A stretch of DNA of 64,000 bases from DAOTEJ01 sp035454085 (lineage in GTDB: Bacteria; Pseudomonadota; Gammaproteobacteria; Burkholderiales; Burkholderiaceae_F): assembly GCA_035454085.1 (NCBI GenBank), contig DAOTEJ010000002.1:37909-101908 (forward strand), given 5' to 3'. Shown here piece by piece: positions 29,294 to 37,650 of the stretch. The translations under genes were made by a program, and so were the position numbers. The notes beneath the pieces were generated by a model. That model did not search any database. It was not told the DNA's origin and saw nothing but the letters and a program-made list of their open reading frames with translations. The first letter of the stretch is position 1. Every line of letters starts with the position of its first letter.

Positions 29294-30430
29294 TCACCCC
29301 TCGCTCACCGCGAACAGGCGCCGATGCTCCTTCATCGCGTAGCGATCGGTCATCCCGGCCACGTAGTCGGCGATCGCCCGCGGCTTGTCGCGCGCGGCGC
29401 GCAGTTGGTGATCGTCCGGCAACAGGCGCGGCTCGTCCATGAAGGCATCGAACAGTTCGGCAACGATGCGCCGCGCCTTGCTGGTCATGCGCATCACCTG
29501 GTAGTGGCGGTAGAGGTGCTCGAACAGGAAGCGCTTGAGCGCGTCGGCCTCGGCGCGCAGCGGCGCCGAGAAGGCAATCAGCGGCGGCGCGGCGCGCACC
29601 GCCTCGATGTCGGCCGGCCGCTGCGCGTCGATCAGCGCTCCGGACTGCGCCAGCACGTCGCCCACCAGGGAGTTGATCATGCCGCGCACGGTCTCGTGAA
29701 TCAGCCGGCGCTGCGCAAGACCCGGATGCGCGGCGCGCACTGCCGCGCTGTGGCGCGCGAACAGCGGCACGGCCTCGAGCTGCTCGAGCGAGATCAGACC
29801 CGAGCGCAGGCCGTCGTCGATGTCGTGGTTGTTGTAGGCGATCTCGTCGGCCAGGTTGGCGATCTGTGCCTCGAGCGTGGGCTGGCGCTTGTCGAGGAAG
29901 CGCCGGCCGAGCTCCCCCAGGCGGCGCGCGTTCTCGGCCGAGCAGTGCTTGAGGATGCCCTCGCGGGTCTCGAAACTGAGGTTGAGGCCGTCGAAGGCCG
30001 CATAGCGCTCTTCGAGTTCGTCGACAACGCGCAGCGACTGCAGGTTGTGCTCGAAGCCGCCATAGGGCTTCATGCAATCGTTGAGCGCGTCCTGACCCGC
30101 GTGCCCGAAGGGGGTGTGCCCCAGGTCGTGGGCGAGCGCGATCGCCTCGGCCAGGTCCTGGTTGAGCCGCAGTCCGGCGGCGAGCGCCCGCGCGATCTGC
30201 GCCACTTCCAGCGAGTGGGTGAGCCGCGTGCGGAAGTGGTCGCCCTCGTGGTTCACGAAGACCTGGGTCTTGTACTCCAGCCGGCGGAAGGCGCTCGAGT
30301 GGACGATGCGGTCGCGATCGCGCTGAAAGGCGGTGCGCGTCGCGGCCTCGGGCTCGGGATGCACCCGGCCGCGGCTGTCGGCGGCGTGCGCGGCGTAGGG
30401 TGCAAGGCTGGCGGCGTCGCGGCGGATCAT
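29294..30430 (-). CDS. dGTPase-like HD-domain triphosphohydrolase
   Basis: 378-residue HD-superfamily enzyme of the deoxyguanosinetriphosphate triphosphohydrolase-like family (dNTP to deoxynucleoside plus triphosphate). Metal ligands are H72 (LTHSLEVAQ), H101-D102 ([11 protein letters not shown]) and the later aspartate in [13 protein letters not shown]. The start [24 protein letters not shown] is characteristic. Its ATG overlaps the aroB stop by 4 nt. It is shorter than E. coli Dgt (about 505) and resembles the dGTPase-like type 2 proteins. Confidence 0.94.
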   Translation of the reverse strand: MIRRDAASLAPYAAHAADSRGRVHPEPEAATRTAFQRDRDRIVHSSAFRRLEYKTQVFVNHEGDHFRTRLTHSLEVAQIARALAAGLRLNQDLAEAIALAHDLGHTPFGHAGQDALNDCMKPYGGFEHNLQSLRVVDELEERYAAFDGLNLSFETREGILKHCSAENARRLGELGRRFLDKRQPTLEAQIANLADEIAYNNHDIDDGLRSGLISLEQLEAVPLFARHSAAVRAAHPGLAQRRLIHETVRGMINSLVGDVLAQSGALIDAQRPADIEAVRAAPPLIAFSAPLRAEADALKRFLFEHLYRHYQVMRMTSKARRIVAELFDAFMDEPRLLPDDHQLRAARDKPRAIADYVAGMTDRYAMKEHRRLFAVSEG

Positions 30431-31506
30431 GCGTAGCCTCCCGCGGTCAAGGTGGCACGCAGCGCCTCGTCGGGCACCACGCGCTGCACGGCGCGCCCGA
30501 TGCGCTCGATCAGGATGAAGCGGATCTGGCCAGCCTCGGACTTCTTGTCGCCGCGCATGGCGGCGATTGCCGCGTCCATCCCCAGTCCGGCGATGCGTGT
30601 GGGCAGGCCGGCCTGCATCACCGCAGACTCGATCCGCTCGACCTCGGCCGCGCCGATCATGCCCAGGCGCCGCGACAGATCCGCCGCCAGGCACAAGCCG
30701 CAGCCCACCGCCTCGCCGTGCAGCCAGGTGCCGTAGCCCGCCAGGGTCTCGATGGCGTGACCGAAGGTGTGGCCGAGGTTGAGCAGGGCGCGCTCCCCGC
30801 TCTCGCGCTCGTCGCGCGCAACGATGGCCGCCTTGATGCGGCAGGAACCCTCGACCGCCGCGGCCAGTGCCGTCGGCTCGAGCGCGCGCAGGCGGGTCAG
30901 TGCGGCCTCGACCTGCGCAAAGTAGCCGGCATCGGCCAGCACGCCGTGCTTGAGCACTTCGGCCAATCCGGCGGACAGCTCGCGCGCCGGCAAGGTGTTG
31001 AGCGTGGCCGTGTCGGCCAGGACGGCGATGGGCTGGTGAAACGCCCCCACGAGGTTCTTGCCGGACGCGAGATTGATCCCCGTCTTGCCGCCCACCGAGG
31101 AGTCGACCTGGGCAAGCAGCGTCGTGGGCACCTGGACGAAGCGGATGCCGCGCATGTAGATCGCCGCCGCGAAGCCCGCCATGTCGCCCACCACCCCGCC
31201 ACCGAGCGCCACGATCAGGCTGCGCCGGTCTGCACCGAGGGCCACCAGCGCCTCCAGGACCGCGGCGATCCCGGGCCAATCCTTGTGCTGCTCGCCATCG
31301 GGCAGGGCCAGCAGGGCCGTGGGCGCCACCGCCGCACTGAGCGCCTGAACCGCAGACCCGTAGAGCGGCCCGACCGTGGTGTTGGTGACCACCAGGATGC
31401 GCGTCGGGCGCGCGCCCGCCAGCAGCTCGGGCAGCCGCTCCAGCGCCCCGGCGCCGATGTGGATGGGATAGGCCCGTTCGCCCAGGCCGACGTCAAGCGT
31501 GATCAT
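30427..31506 (-). CDS. aroB: 3-dehydroquinate synthase
   Basis: 359-residue NAD- and zinc-dependent enzyme, second step of the shikimate pathway (DAHP to 3-dehydroquinate). Visible are the NAD-binding [32 protein letters not shown], and the zinc histidines in [12 protein letters not shown] and LHGEAV. It overlaps the 3' end of aroK by 14 nt and the dGTPase start by 4 nt, so the three genes form a compact operon. Confidence 0.97.
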   Translation of the reverse strand: MITLDVGLGERAYPIHIGAGALERLPELLAGARPTRILVVTNTTVGPLYGSAVQALSAAVAPTALLALPDGEQHKDWPGIAAVLEALVALGADRRSLIVALGGGVVGDMAGFAAAIYMRGIRFVQVPTTLLAQVDSSVGGKTGINLASGKNLVGAFHQPIAVLADTATLNTLPARELSAGLAEVLKHGVLADAGYFAQVEAALTRLRALEPTALAAAVEGSCRIKAAIVARDERESGERALLNLGHTFGHAIETLAGYGTWLHGEAVGCGLCLAADLSRRLGMIGAAEVERIESAVMQAGLPTRIAGLGMDAAIAAMRGDKKSEAGQIRFILIERIGRAVQRVVPDEALRATLTAGGYA

Positions 31507-32059
31507 CTGGAAAGCCGTGAGAAGTGGATTCGCGCAGGCCCGCCAGTGCCGGTGCAGCCAGCACGCGCTCGACCATGCGTCGCGGGTTGGTCGCGGCCGA
31601 CACCAGCGTCAGGTGGGCCACCGATTCGTAGAGCGGCTCGCGCTTGGCCAGCAGTTCCTGCACGCGCGCGCGGGGATCGGCAGTCTGCAGCAGCGGCCGA
31701 CTCGTGTCGCGCCGCGTGCGGCGCAGGACCTCGTCGACCCCGACCCTCAGGTAGACCACGAAGCCGCGTTCGTGCAGGGCGCGGCGGTTGTCCTCGCGCA
31801 GCACCGCGCCACCGCCGGTGGCCAGCACGCAGCGCGGGATGCGGGTCAGTTCGTCGAGCAGGGCGGCCTCGCGCTGGCGGAAGCCGTCTTCTCCCTCGAG
31901 CTCGAAGATGGTGCTCACCGCGACGCCGCTGCGCGCCTCGAGTTCCCGGTCGGCATCGACGAAGTTCCAACCCAGCGCCTGGCCCAGCAGGCGTCCGACA
32001 GTGGACTTGCCGGCACCCATCATGCCGACGAGAAAGATCGAGGCGGGCGCGCAGACCAT
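31493..32059 (-). CDS. aroK: Shikimate kinase
   Basis: 188-residue P-loop kinase phosphorylating shikimate at O3. The P-loop GMMGAGKST is at 12-20, the shikimate-binding aspartate is in DADRELEAR, TGGGAV is at about 80-85, and the lid RDTSRPLLQ follows. No clear ribosome-binding site precedes the ATG at 32059, and no better in-frame start exists. A terminator for the pil operon lies 32 nt upstream, so aroK needs its own promoter or read-through. Confidence 0.95.
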   Translation of the reverse strand: MVCAPASIFLVGMMGAGKSTVGRLLGQALGWNFVDADRELEARSGVAVSTIFELEGEDGFRQREAALLDELTRIPRCVLATGGGAVLREDNRRALHERGFVVYLRVGVDEVLRRTRRDTSRPLLQTADPRARVQELLAKREPLYESVAHLTLVSAATNPRRMVERVLAAPALAGLRESTSHGFPDDHA

Positions 32060-32090
32060 GGCCGCAAGGGTAATGCATCCGCTGCGGCCG

Positions 32091-32117
32091 AAAAAAAGGG
32101 CTGCCTCGTGGCAGCCC
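32091..32117 (-). terminator. Intrinsic terminator of the pilMNOPQ operon
   Basis: Perfect 8-bp stem (32098-32105 with 32110-32117) and 4-nt loop, followed on the minus strand by seven T (complement of 32091-32097). It lies 22 nt past the pilQ stop and before aroK, separating pil from the aromatic operon. Confidence 0.92.
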
Positions 32118-32138
32118 TCGTGAGCCGATCCGCGCAGA

Positions 32139-34298
32139 TCAGCGCAGCCCGGACACGCGCTCCGAGACGATGCGCGGGGTGATGAAGATCAGCAGTTCCC
32201 GGCGCGCGCGCGAGGTGTTGGTGGTCTTGAACAGGTTGCCCACCACGGGGAGTTCCTGCAGGTAGGGCACGCCGGTGACGGTGGTCGTGTCTTCCTGCTG
32301 GTAGATGCCGCCGAGCGCCACCGTGCCGCCGTTTTCCACCAGCACCTGGGTCTTGACGCTCTTGGTGTTGATCGCGGGGCCGTTGATGGTCTCTTCGCCG
32401 CGGCTGTCCTTGTTGACCTGCACGTCGAGGAAGATCGCGCCTTCAGGAGTGATCTGGGGCGTGACCTCGAGCTTGAGCACGGCCTTGCGGAACGACACCG
32501 AGGTGGCTCCCGACGAGGTGGCCTGCTGGTACGGGATCTCGGTGCCCTGCTCGATCAGGGCCTTGACCTTGTCGGCGGTGACCACGCGCGGACTCGAGAT
32601 CTCCTTGCCTCGGCCGTCGGCCTCGAGCGCGCTGATTTCCAGGTTCAGGATGCTGGTCAGCGCGGAGTTGAACAGAGTCAGCGCGAACGAACCGGGCACG
32701 AATCCGTTGATCGCCTGGGCCGGCAGGTTCACGTAGTTGGGCGTGAGGATGCCCACCCCGCCGGCTGTTCCGCCGGGAGCCGGGTTGCCCGGGGTGATGA
32801 TGTTGTTGCCGCTCGAGGCGCCGGTGTTGGTCATGCGCCCGAAGCCGAAGCGCACGCCCAGGCTGCGGCCGAAGCGGTCGTCGGCCTCGACGATGCGCGA
32901 TTCGATCAGCACCTGAGGCACGGCCACGTCGATGCGCGCGATCAGGCGGCGCACCTCTTCGAGCCGCGCGGCGGTGTCCTGCACGAACAGCTGGTTGGTG
33001 CGCGGGTCGAAGGTGGCGGAGCCGCGCTTGGACAGCAGACGCTGCTGCGGATCGGTGAGCAGCTTGCGCACGTCCTCGGCCCGCTGGTAGTTGATCACGA
33101 AGGCCTCGGAGCGCACCGGCTCGAGGTCGGCGATCTGATTGCGCGACTCGAGCTCGAGCTTCTCGCGGGCGGCGATCTCGTCACGCGGCGCGATCAGCAT
33201 CACGTTGCCGTTCTTGCGCATGTCCAGACCCTTGGCCTGCAGGATGATGTCGAGCGCCTGGTCCCAGGGCACGTCCTTCAGGCGCAGGGTGATGGTGCCG
33301 CCCACCGAGTCGCTGGTGATGATGTTCGTGTTCGTGAAGTCGCCGATCACCTGCAGCAGCGAGCGCACGTCGACGTTCTGGAAGTTCAGGCTCAGTCGCT
33401 CGCCCTGATAGCCCTGGCGCGAGCCCTGGAACAACTTGGTCGGGTCTTCCTTGACCGGCTTGACCTCGAGCACGAAGCGGTTGTCGCTCTGGTAGGCGTT
33501 GTGCTCGAAGGCTCCCCGCGGCGTGACCACCAGCCGGGCGTTGTTGCCCTGCTGGTTCGCGGCAACCTGGGTCACCGGCGTGGCAAAGTCGGTCACGTCG
33601 AGGCGGCGGCGCAGGTTCTCGGGCAATTGGGTGTTGATGAAGTCGACCACCAGGGAGTTGCCCTGCTGCTTGATGTCGACCGTGGTGTTGGGATCGCTGA
33701 GGTCCACCACCACGCGGCCTTCGCCCTCGGTGCCCCGGCGGAAGTCGAGGTTGCGCAGACTGCGCGGCCCCGCGGCCGCGGCCGACGGCGCGCTCGCGGG
33801 CGCTGCCGCCACCGTGGTGCTGGCAGCTGCGGCCGCCGCAGGCGCGGCGCCGAAGCGCGTCGAATCGCTCATGGCCCCGAGCGCGACGATCACGGAATTG
33901 CCTTCGACACTGATGCTGTGCGTGGTCGACTGGCGCAGGTTGAGCACCACTCGCGAGCGCCCCTGGGCCTGCACCACGTTGACCGAGCGCAGGTCGCCCT
34001 GGTTGAGCTCGAACAGGTTCGAACCGCTGGCGTTGACCGTGTCGGGCAGGTCGAGCGCGATGCGCGCCGGGTTGGCGATCGAGAAGCTCGCGGGCGCGCC
34101 CTTGGGCGGCGCCTTGAGCCGGATGTTGAGCACGACGCCCGCCGCGGTGCGGGTCGCCTCGACTCGCTCGATGGCGTTCTCGCCCGCCACCGGAGCAGTC
34201 TGCGCGACGGCAGCGGCAGGCGCGATGAGCGCGACCCCCAGGACGCCCTGCGCCGCCACGAATCCGGCGGTGAAGAGGCTACGGAATGACTTGCTCAT
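32139..34298 (-). CDS. pilQ: Type IV pilus secretin PilQ
   Basis: 719-residue outer-membrane secretin through which the pilus passes. Domains in order: signal peptide (about 1-33), two AMIN domains that bind peptidoglycan (about 40-150 and 185-285), an Ala-rich linker between them, an STN/N0 domain (about 310-370), an N1 domain, and the secretin beta-barrel domain ending GVPYLQELPVVGNLFK and LLIFITPRIV. The ATG at 34298 is chosen because it begins the signal peptide. It overlaps pilP by 4 nt and a strong terminator follows. Confidence 0.97.
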   Translation of the reverse strand: MSKSFRSLFTAGFVAAQGVLGVALIAPAAAVAQTAPVAGENAIERVEATRTAAGVVLNIRLKAPPKGAPASFSIANPARIALDLPDTVNASGSNLFELNQGDLRSVNVVQAQGRSRVVLNLRQSTTHSISVEGNSVIVALGAMSDSTRFGAAPAAAAAASTTVAAAPASAPSAAAAGPRSLRNLDFRRGTEGEGRVVVDLSDPNTTVDIKQQGNSLVVDFINTQLPENLRRRLDVTDFATPVTQVAANQQGNNARLVVTPRGAFEHNAYQSDNRFVLEVKPVKEDPTKLFQGSRQGYQGERLSLNFQNVDVRSLLQVIGDFTNTNIITSDSVGGTITLRLKDVPWDQALDIILQAKGLDMRKNGNVMLIAPRDEIAAREKLELESRNQIADLEPVRSEAFVINYQRAEDVRKLLTDPQQRLLSKRGSATFDPRTNQLFVQDTAARLEEVRRLIARIDVAVPQVLIESRIVEADDRFGRSLGVRFGFGRMTNTGASSGNNIITPGNPAPGGTAGGVGILTPNYVNLPAQAINGFVPGSFALTLFNSALTSILNLEISALEADGRGKEISSPRVVTADKVKALIEQGTEIPYQQATSSGATSVSFRKAVLKLEVTPQITPEGAIFLDVQVNKDSRGEETINGPAINTKSVKTQVLVENGGTVALGGIYQQEDTTTVTGVPYLQELPVVGNLFKTTNTSRARRELLIFITPRIVSERVSGLR

Positions 34299-34858
34299 CG
34301 CTTGCTCCCTTGGGCGCTGGCCGCGGCGACCTGAAGTTCCAGCTTGGCGGGGCGTTCGACCCACTCGCCGGCGGCGTCCTGCACGATCTCGTTCAGTTGG
34401 GTTTCGGTTTCGGTGATGCGGCTGACACGGCCGAAGTTCTGGCCAAGATAATTGCCCACCCGCACCATGTGGGTCTGGCCGCCGACGTCGACCAGCGCGA
34501 CGTTGGCGCCGCCCTGACGCAGCATGCCGACCATCTTCAGCTGGTCGAGCGGATAGCTTTCGAGCGGCTCACGCCGGCGGTCGAGATCAGGCTTGAGCGC
34601 GCTGGCACTGGCCCGGGCCGCGGCCTGGCGGGCCACTGCGACGAGCATCTTCTGCGCGTCGAAGGGGTCGACCGCGGCCTTGCCGTCGTACTTCTGCGGC
34701 GTGAACTGCTTGGGCTCGGGCACCGGCTGCGTGGTGGGCTTCATGCCGGCGCGGGTCTGGTCCATCCACTTGCGGATCTCGGTCTCGTCCGCGGACGAGC
34801 ACGCGGCCAGGAGCGCGGCAACCGGAAGCGCGAGCAGGAGTCGTGCGTGCTTGCTCAT
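34295..34858 (-). CDS. pilP: Type IV pilus inner-membrane lipoprotein PilP
   Basis: 187-residue lipoprotein linking the PilMNO complex to the PilQ secretin. The lipobox LLAAC gives lipidated C20. A disordered Pro/Gln segment leads to the beta-rich HR domain (about 90-175) with YPLDQLKMVGMLRQGG and HMVRVGNYLGQNFGRV. It overlaps the pilO stop and the pilQ start by 4 nt each. Confidence 0.96.
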   Translation of the reverse strand: MSKHARLLLALPVAALLAACSSADETEIRKWMDQTRAGMKPTTQPVPEPKQFTPQKYDGKAAVDPFDAQKMLVAVARQAAARASASALKPDLDRRREPLESYPLDQLKMVGMLRQGGANVALVDVGGQTHMVRVGNYLGQNFGRVSRITETETQLNEIVQDAAGEWVERPAKLELQVAAASAQGSKR

Positions 34859-35514
34859 TTGCCACCCTTCGCGGCCGCTGCCGCCGCCTGCTTGGCCTTG
34901 CGCTGCTCGGCGATCTCTTCGGGGTCGAGGTAGCGGTAGGTCTTGGCCGTGGCGTCCATCGACAGGCCCCCGGCCTTGCCGGGCGCGATGTTCACGTTGT
35001 TGATCGTCACGATGCGCGGCAGCGCGGCGATGTCGGCCGCGAAGGCGCCCAGGTCGTGGTACTTGCCGGCCACCTTGATGCTGATCGGCAGTTCCGCGTA
35101 GTACTCCTTGACCGCCAGCTGGCCGGGCTTGAAGAGCTCGAAGTCGAGCCCGCGTCCCACGCCGGCCTGGTTGATGTCCGACAGCAGCGCGTCCATCTCG
35201 GACTTGCTCGGCAGCTGCTTCTCGAGCGTCAGCACGTACTGGCTGACCTGCTCGCGCTGGCGCTTGAGCTCGTCGAGGTTGATCGCCTGCTGCAGCTTGC
35301 CGCGGTACTCGTCGCGCAGCTTGACCTCGTCGGCACGCAACTGGTCGAGGCGATCGACCTGGCCGCTCCACACCAGGAACCAGCCGGCCACGAGTGCCAC
35401 GACGATCACGCCCAACCACACCGCCACCTTGGGCGCAATCGGCCAGGAGCCGACCTGCTCGAGCGTCAGGCCCCGGAACTGCGCGAGGAGGTCGTTTACG
35501 TCTTTCTTCGCCAT
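34855..35514 (-). CDS. pilO: Type IV pilus alignment protein PilO
   Basis: 219-residue bitopic inner-membrane protein dimerising with PilN. A short cytoplasmic N-terminus is followed by one transmembrane helix (about 28-48), a coiled coil (about 55-105) and a ferredoxin-like periplasmic domain. An Ala/Lys-rich tail ends the protein. It starts 13 nt after pilN and overlaps pilP by 4 nt. Confidence 0.95.
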   Translation of the reverse strand: MAKKDVNDLLAQFRGLTLEQVGSWPIAPKVAVWLGVIVVALVAGWFLVWSGQVDRLDQLRADEVKLRDEYRGKLQQAINLDELKRQREQVSQYVLTLEKQLPSKSEMDALLSDINQAGVGRGLDFELFKPGQLAVKEYYAELPISIKVAGKYHDLGAFAADIAALPRIVTINNVNIAPGKAGGLSMDATAKTYRYLDPEEIAEQRKAKQAAAAAAKGGK

Positions 35515-35527
35515 CTGGTCGTCTCGC

Positions 35528-36202
35528 TCACTTCGTCGGCGCGGCAGGCGCGGGGGCAGGCGTCGGTGCGGGCGCGGCGCCGGCAGGACGCCTGGCGCCC
35601 TGGCCCTGGGTCTGGTTCTGCGCCTGCAGCTCCTTGCGTTCCTGGGTGGGCCTGAGCAGGAAGCTCAGCCCGAAGTCGAACACGCGACGGTTGACGCCGG
35701 CCGGGGTCTGCGCCGCCACCTTGATCTCGATGAGGTCGGGCTTCTCCACGTAGGTCGCGTTGGCCGAGATGTTGCGCAGGAACTCCGAGACGCGCTCGTT
35801 CGAGGACGCCCAGCCGTTGATGGTGACCTTGTTGCCTTCCTGCTTGAGGCTCCTGAGGAACACGCCTTCGGGAGTCTGCTTCACGAGTTCGGCCAGCAGG
35901 TGCACGGGCAGGTTGCGGTCGGCCTGAAGATCCTCGACCGCGCGCTGGCGGGCACGCAGTGCGTCGATCTCCTGGCGCAGCGTGGCGATCTCCTTGATCT
36001 GCGCGTCGAGCTTGCGGTTCTCGGCGCGGATGTACTCGTTGCGCGTCTCCTGTCGGGAGATGTTGGCCTGGAGCACGGACCACACCAGGAACACGACGCC
36101 CAGGCCCGCGAGGAAGGCGGCCAAGGTCAGCCCGTAGAAGGTCTTCTTGGCGAGTTCACGCCGCGCCTCGCGGTGCGGCAGAAGGTTGATGCGGATGCTC
36201 AT
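35528..36202 (-). CDS. pilN: Type IV pilus alignment protein PilN
   Basis: 224-residue bitopic protein whose N-terminal INLLPHRE motif docks into PilM. One membrane helix (about 24-45), a coiled coil and the Fimbrial PilN domain (about 90-170) follow. The last 25 residues are an Ala/Pro-rich tail. Its ATG overlaps the pilM stop by 4 nt. Confidence 0.96.
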   Translation of the reverse strand: MSIRINLLPHREARRELAKKTFYGLTLAAFLAGLGVVFLVWSVLQANISRQETRNEYIRAENRKLDAQIKEIATLRQEIDALRARQRAVEDLQADRNLPVHLLAELVKQTPEGVFLRSLKQEGNKVTINGWASSNERVSEFLRNISANATYVEKPDLIEIKVAAQTPAGVNRRVFDFGLSFLLRPTQERKELQAQNQTQGQGARRPAGAAPAPTPAPAPAAPTK

Positions 36203-37275
36203 GCCTCGAACCTCCGCATCGCCAGGCCGCAGGGCGCGAGCAGCGCCGGCGCGTCCAGCCGCAACTGCTTGTCGCGCACGTTGGGCGACACATCCATGCC
36301 CTTGAAGGGCGAGATCACCGAGGTCGGCACCTGGGTGCGCTCCATCAGGGCCTCGGGCAGACCCGGCAGCACGGCCGAGCCGCCAGCCAGCATGATCTGG
36401 TCGACTCGCGTGTAGGGCGTCGAGGTGAAGAAGAACTGAAGCGCGCGGGTGATCTCGAGCGCCGCGGTGTCGATGAAGGGCTTGAGCACGGTGGCCTCGA
36501 AGTCGGCAGGCAGCTCGCCGGCGCGCTTCTTGGCCTCGGCTTCCTCGGCGGGAATGCCGTAGGCGCGGGCGATGTCGTTGGTGAACTGCTGACCACCGAA
36601 GGGCTGCTCGCGCTCGTAGATCGCGTCCCCGTCGTGCATCACCGTGACGCTGGTGGTGTTGGCGCCGATGTAGAACACGGCGATCACCAGACCGTCACCG
36701 CCGTTGGGCAGCTGTTCGATGATCCGCTCGATCGCGGCGCGCGAGGCGTAGGACTCGACGTCGACCACCACCGGCTTGAGTCCCGCGGCCTGGGCCACGG
36801 CGACGCGGTCCTCGACCTTTTCCTTGCGCGAGGCGGCGATCAGCACTTCCACGTCGTCGGGCGAATTGGGAATCGCGCCAAGCACCTGGAAGTCGAGGCT
36901 CACCTCGTCGAGCGCGAAGGGGATGTACTGGTTGGCCTCGCTCTCGACCTGCATTTCGAGCTCTTCCTCGCGCAGGCTGGCGGGCAGGGCGATGCGCTTG
37001 GTGATCACCGCCGAGGCTGGCAGCGCCATCGCGACGTTCTTGATCTTGGCGCCCGACTTGCGCCAGGCGCGGCGCACGGCCTCGGCCACGACATCGATCT
37101 TGTCGATGTTGCCGTCGACCACGGCGCCCCGCGGCAGCGGCTCGATGGCGTAGCGCTCCAGCCGCAGGTTGCCCTTGCCGGTTTCGGTCAGTTCCACCAG
37201 CTTGACGCTCGACGAGCCGATATCTAGCCCGATCAGCGGCGTCGCTTTGGCGGAAAATGGCAGTTCGAATGCCAA
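36199..37275 (-). CDS. pilM: Type IV pilus actin-like ATPase PilM
   Basis: 358-residue FtsA-like cytoplasmic protein on the inner face of the pilus machine. ATP-site motifs are LIGLDIGSSSVKLVEL, FYIGANTTSVTV and MLAGGSAVLPGL. The start is a TTG (37275) supported by GGGAG 7-11 nt upstream on the minus strand. No ATG lies close enough to the family N-terminus. It is first of pilMNOPQ and divergent from mrcA, a classic proteobacterial arrangement. Confidence 0.95.
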   Translation of the reverse strand: MAFELPFSAKATPLIGLDIGSSSVKLVELTETGKGNLRLERYAIEPLPRGAVVDGNIDKIDVVAEAVRRAWRKSGAKIKNVAMALPASAVITKRIALPASLREEELEMQVESEANQYIPFALDEVSLDFQVLGAIPNSPDDVEVLIAASRKEKVEDRVAVAQAAGLKPVVVDVESYASRAAIERIIEQLPNGGDGLVIAVFYIGANTTSVTVMHDGDAIYEREQPFGGQQFTNDIARAYGIPAEEAEAKKRAGELPADFEATVLKPFIDTAALEITRALQFFFTSTPYTRVDQIMLAGGSAVLPGLPEALMERTQVPTSVISPFKGMDVSPNVRDKQLRLDAPALLAPCGLAMRRFEA

Positions 37276-37650
37276 GGTTCACTCCCTGTCAGGTCGGCCA
37301 GCGGCGTGGGCCGGCGGGCACGAGCAGACGTCTGCGCGGGGGATCCCGATACGTGTTTCCAGGAATCGGCTCATTCCCTGCTTTCCTTTATCTTTCCAAT
37401 ACTTACGGCAAGGTGCTTGCAGGGTCCGTGAAATCCTAGCAATACCCCTTAAACCGGCTCAACCCCAATCTGCGCGAGACACCTGACCCCTTTGCGGGAT
37501 TGGGCCTCATGAGAGCGGTGCAGCGCGACAGTGAATCGCGCGTAAACCCCGGCCGCGCAAGGCGTCGTCCCTATAATTGGCCACGCCGCGCAGTCTTGTT
37601 CACCGTATCCCTCAAGTGCGCGCCCCCTCCCTCCGCTCCGTTGTTTTCGC
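37276..37650. promoter_or_regulatory. Divergent pilM / mrcA intergenic region
   Basis: 375 nt without a gene. For mrcA a consensus -10 box TATAAT lies at 37572-37577 with no recognisable -35 at the right distance. Transcription would begin near 37584, leaving a leader of about 65 nt that is pyrimidine-rich just before the start. On the pilM side only the ribosome-binding site is clear. An inverted repeat (37464-37470 with 37498-37504) flanks 27 nt and could be a binding site. The 37330-37450 stretch is distinctly more AT-rich than its surroundings, fitting a promoter region. Confidence 0.6.

Noticed and set aside
37483..37490. CTGACCCC in the pilM-mrcA gap, similar to the RAYT-side repeat
   Set aside because: Only eight bases plus a loose GACACC match. 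The rest of the arm and the central palindrome are missing, so chance is the better explanation.
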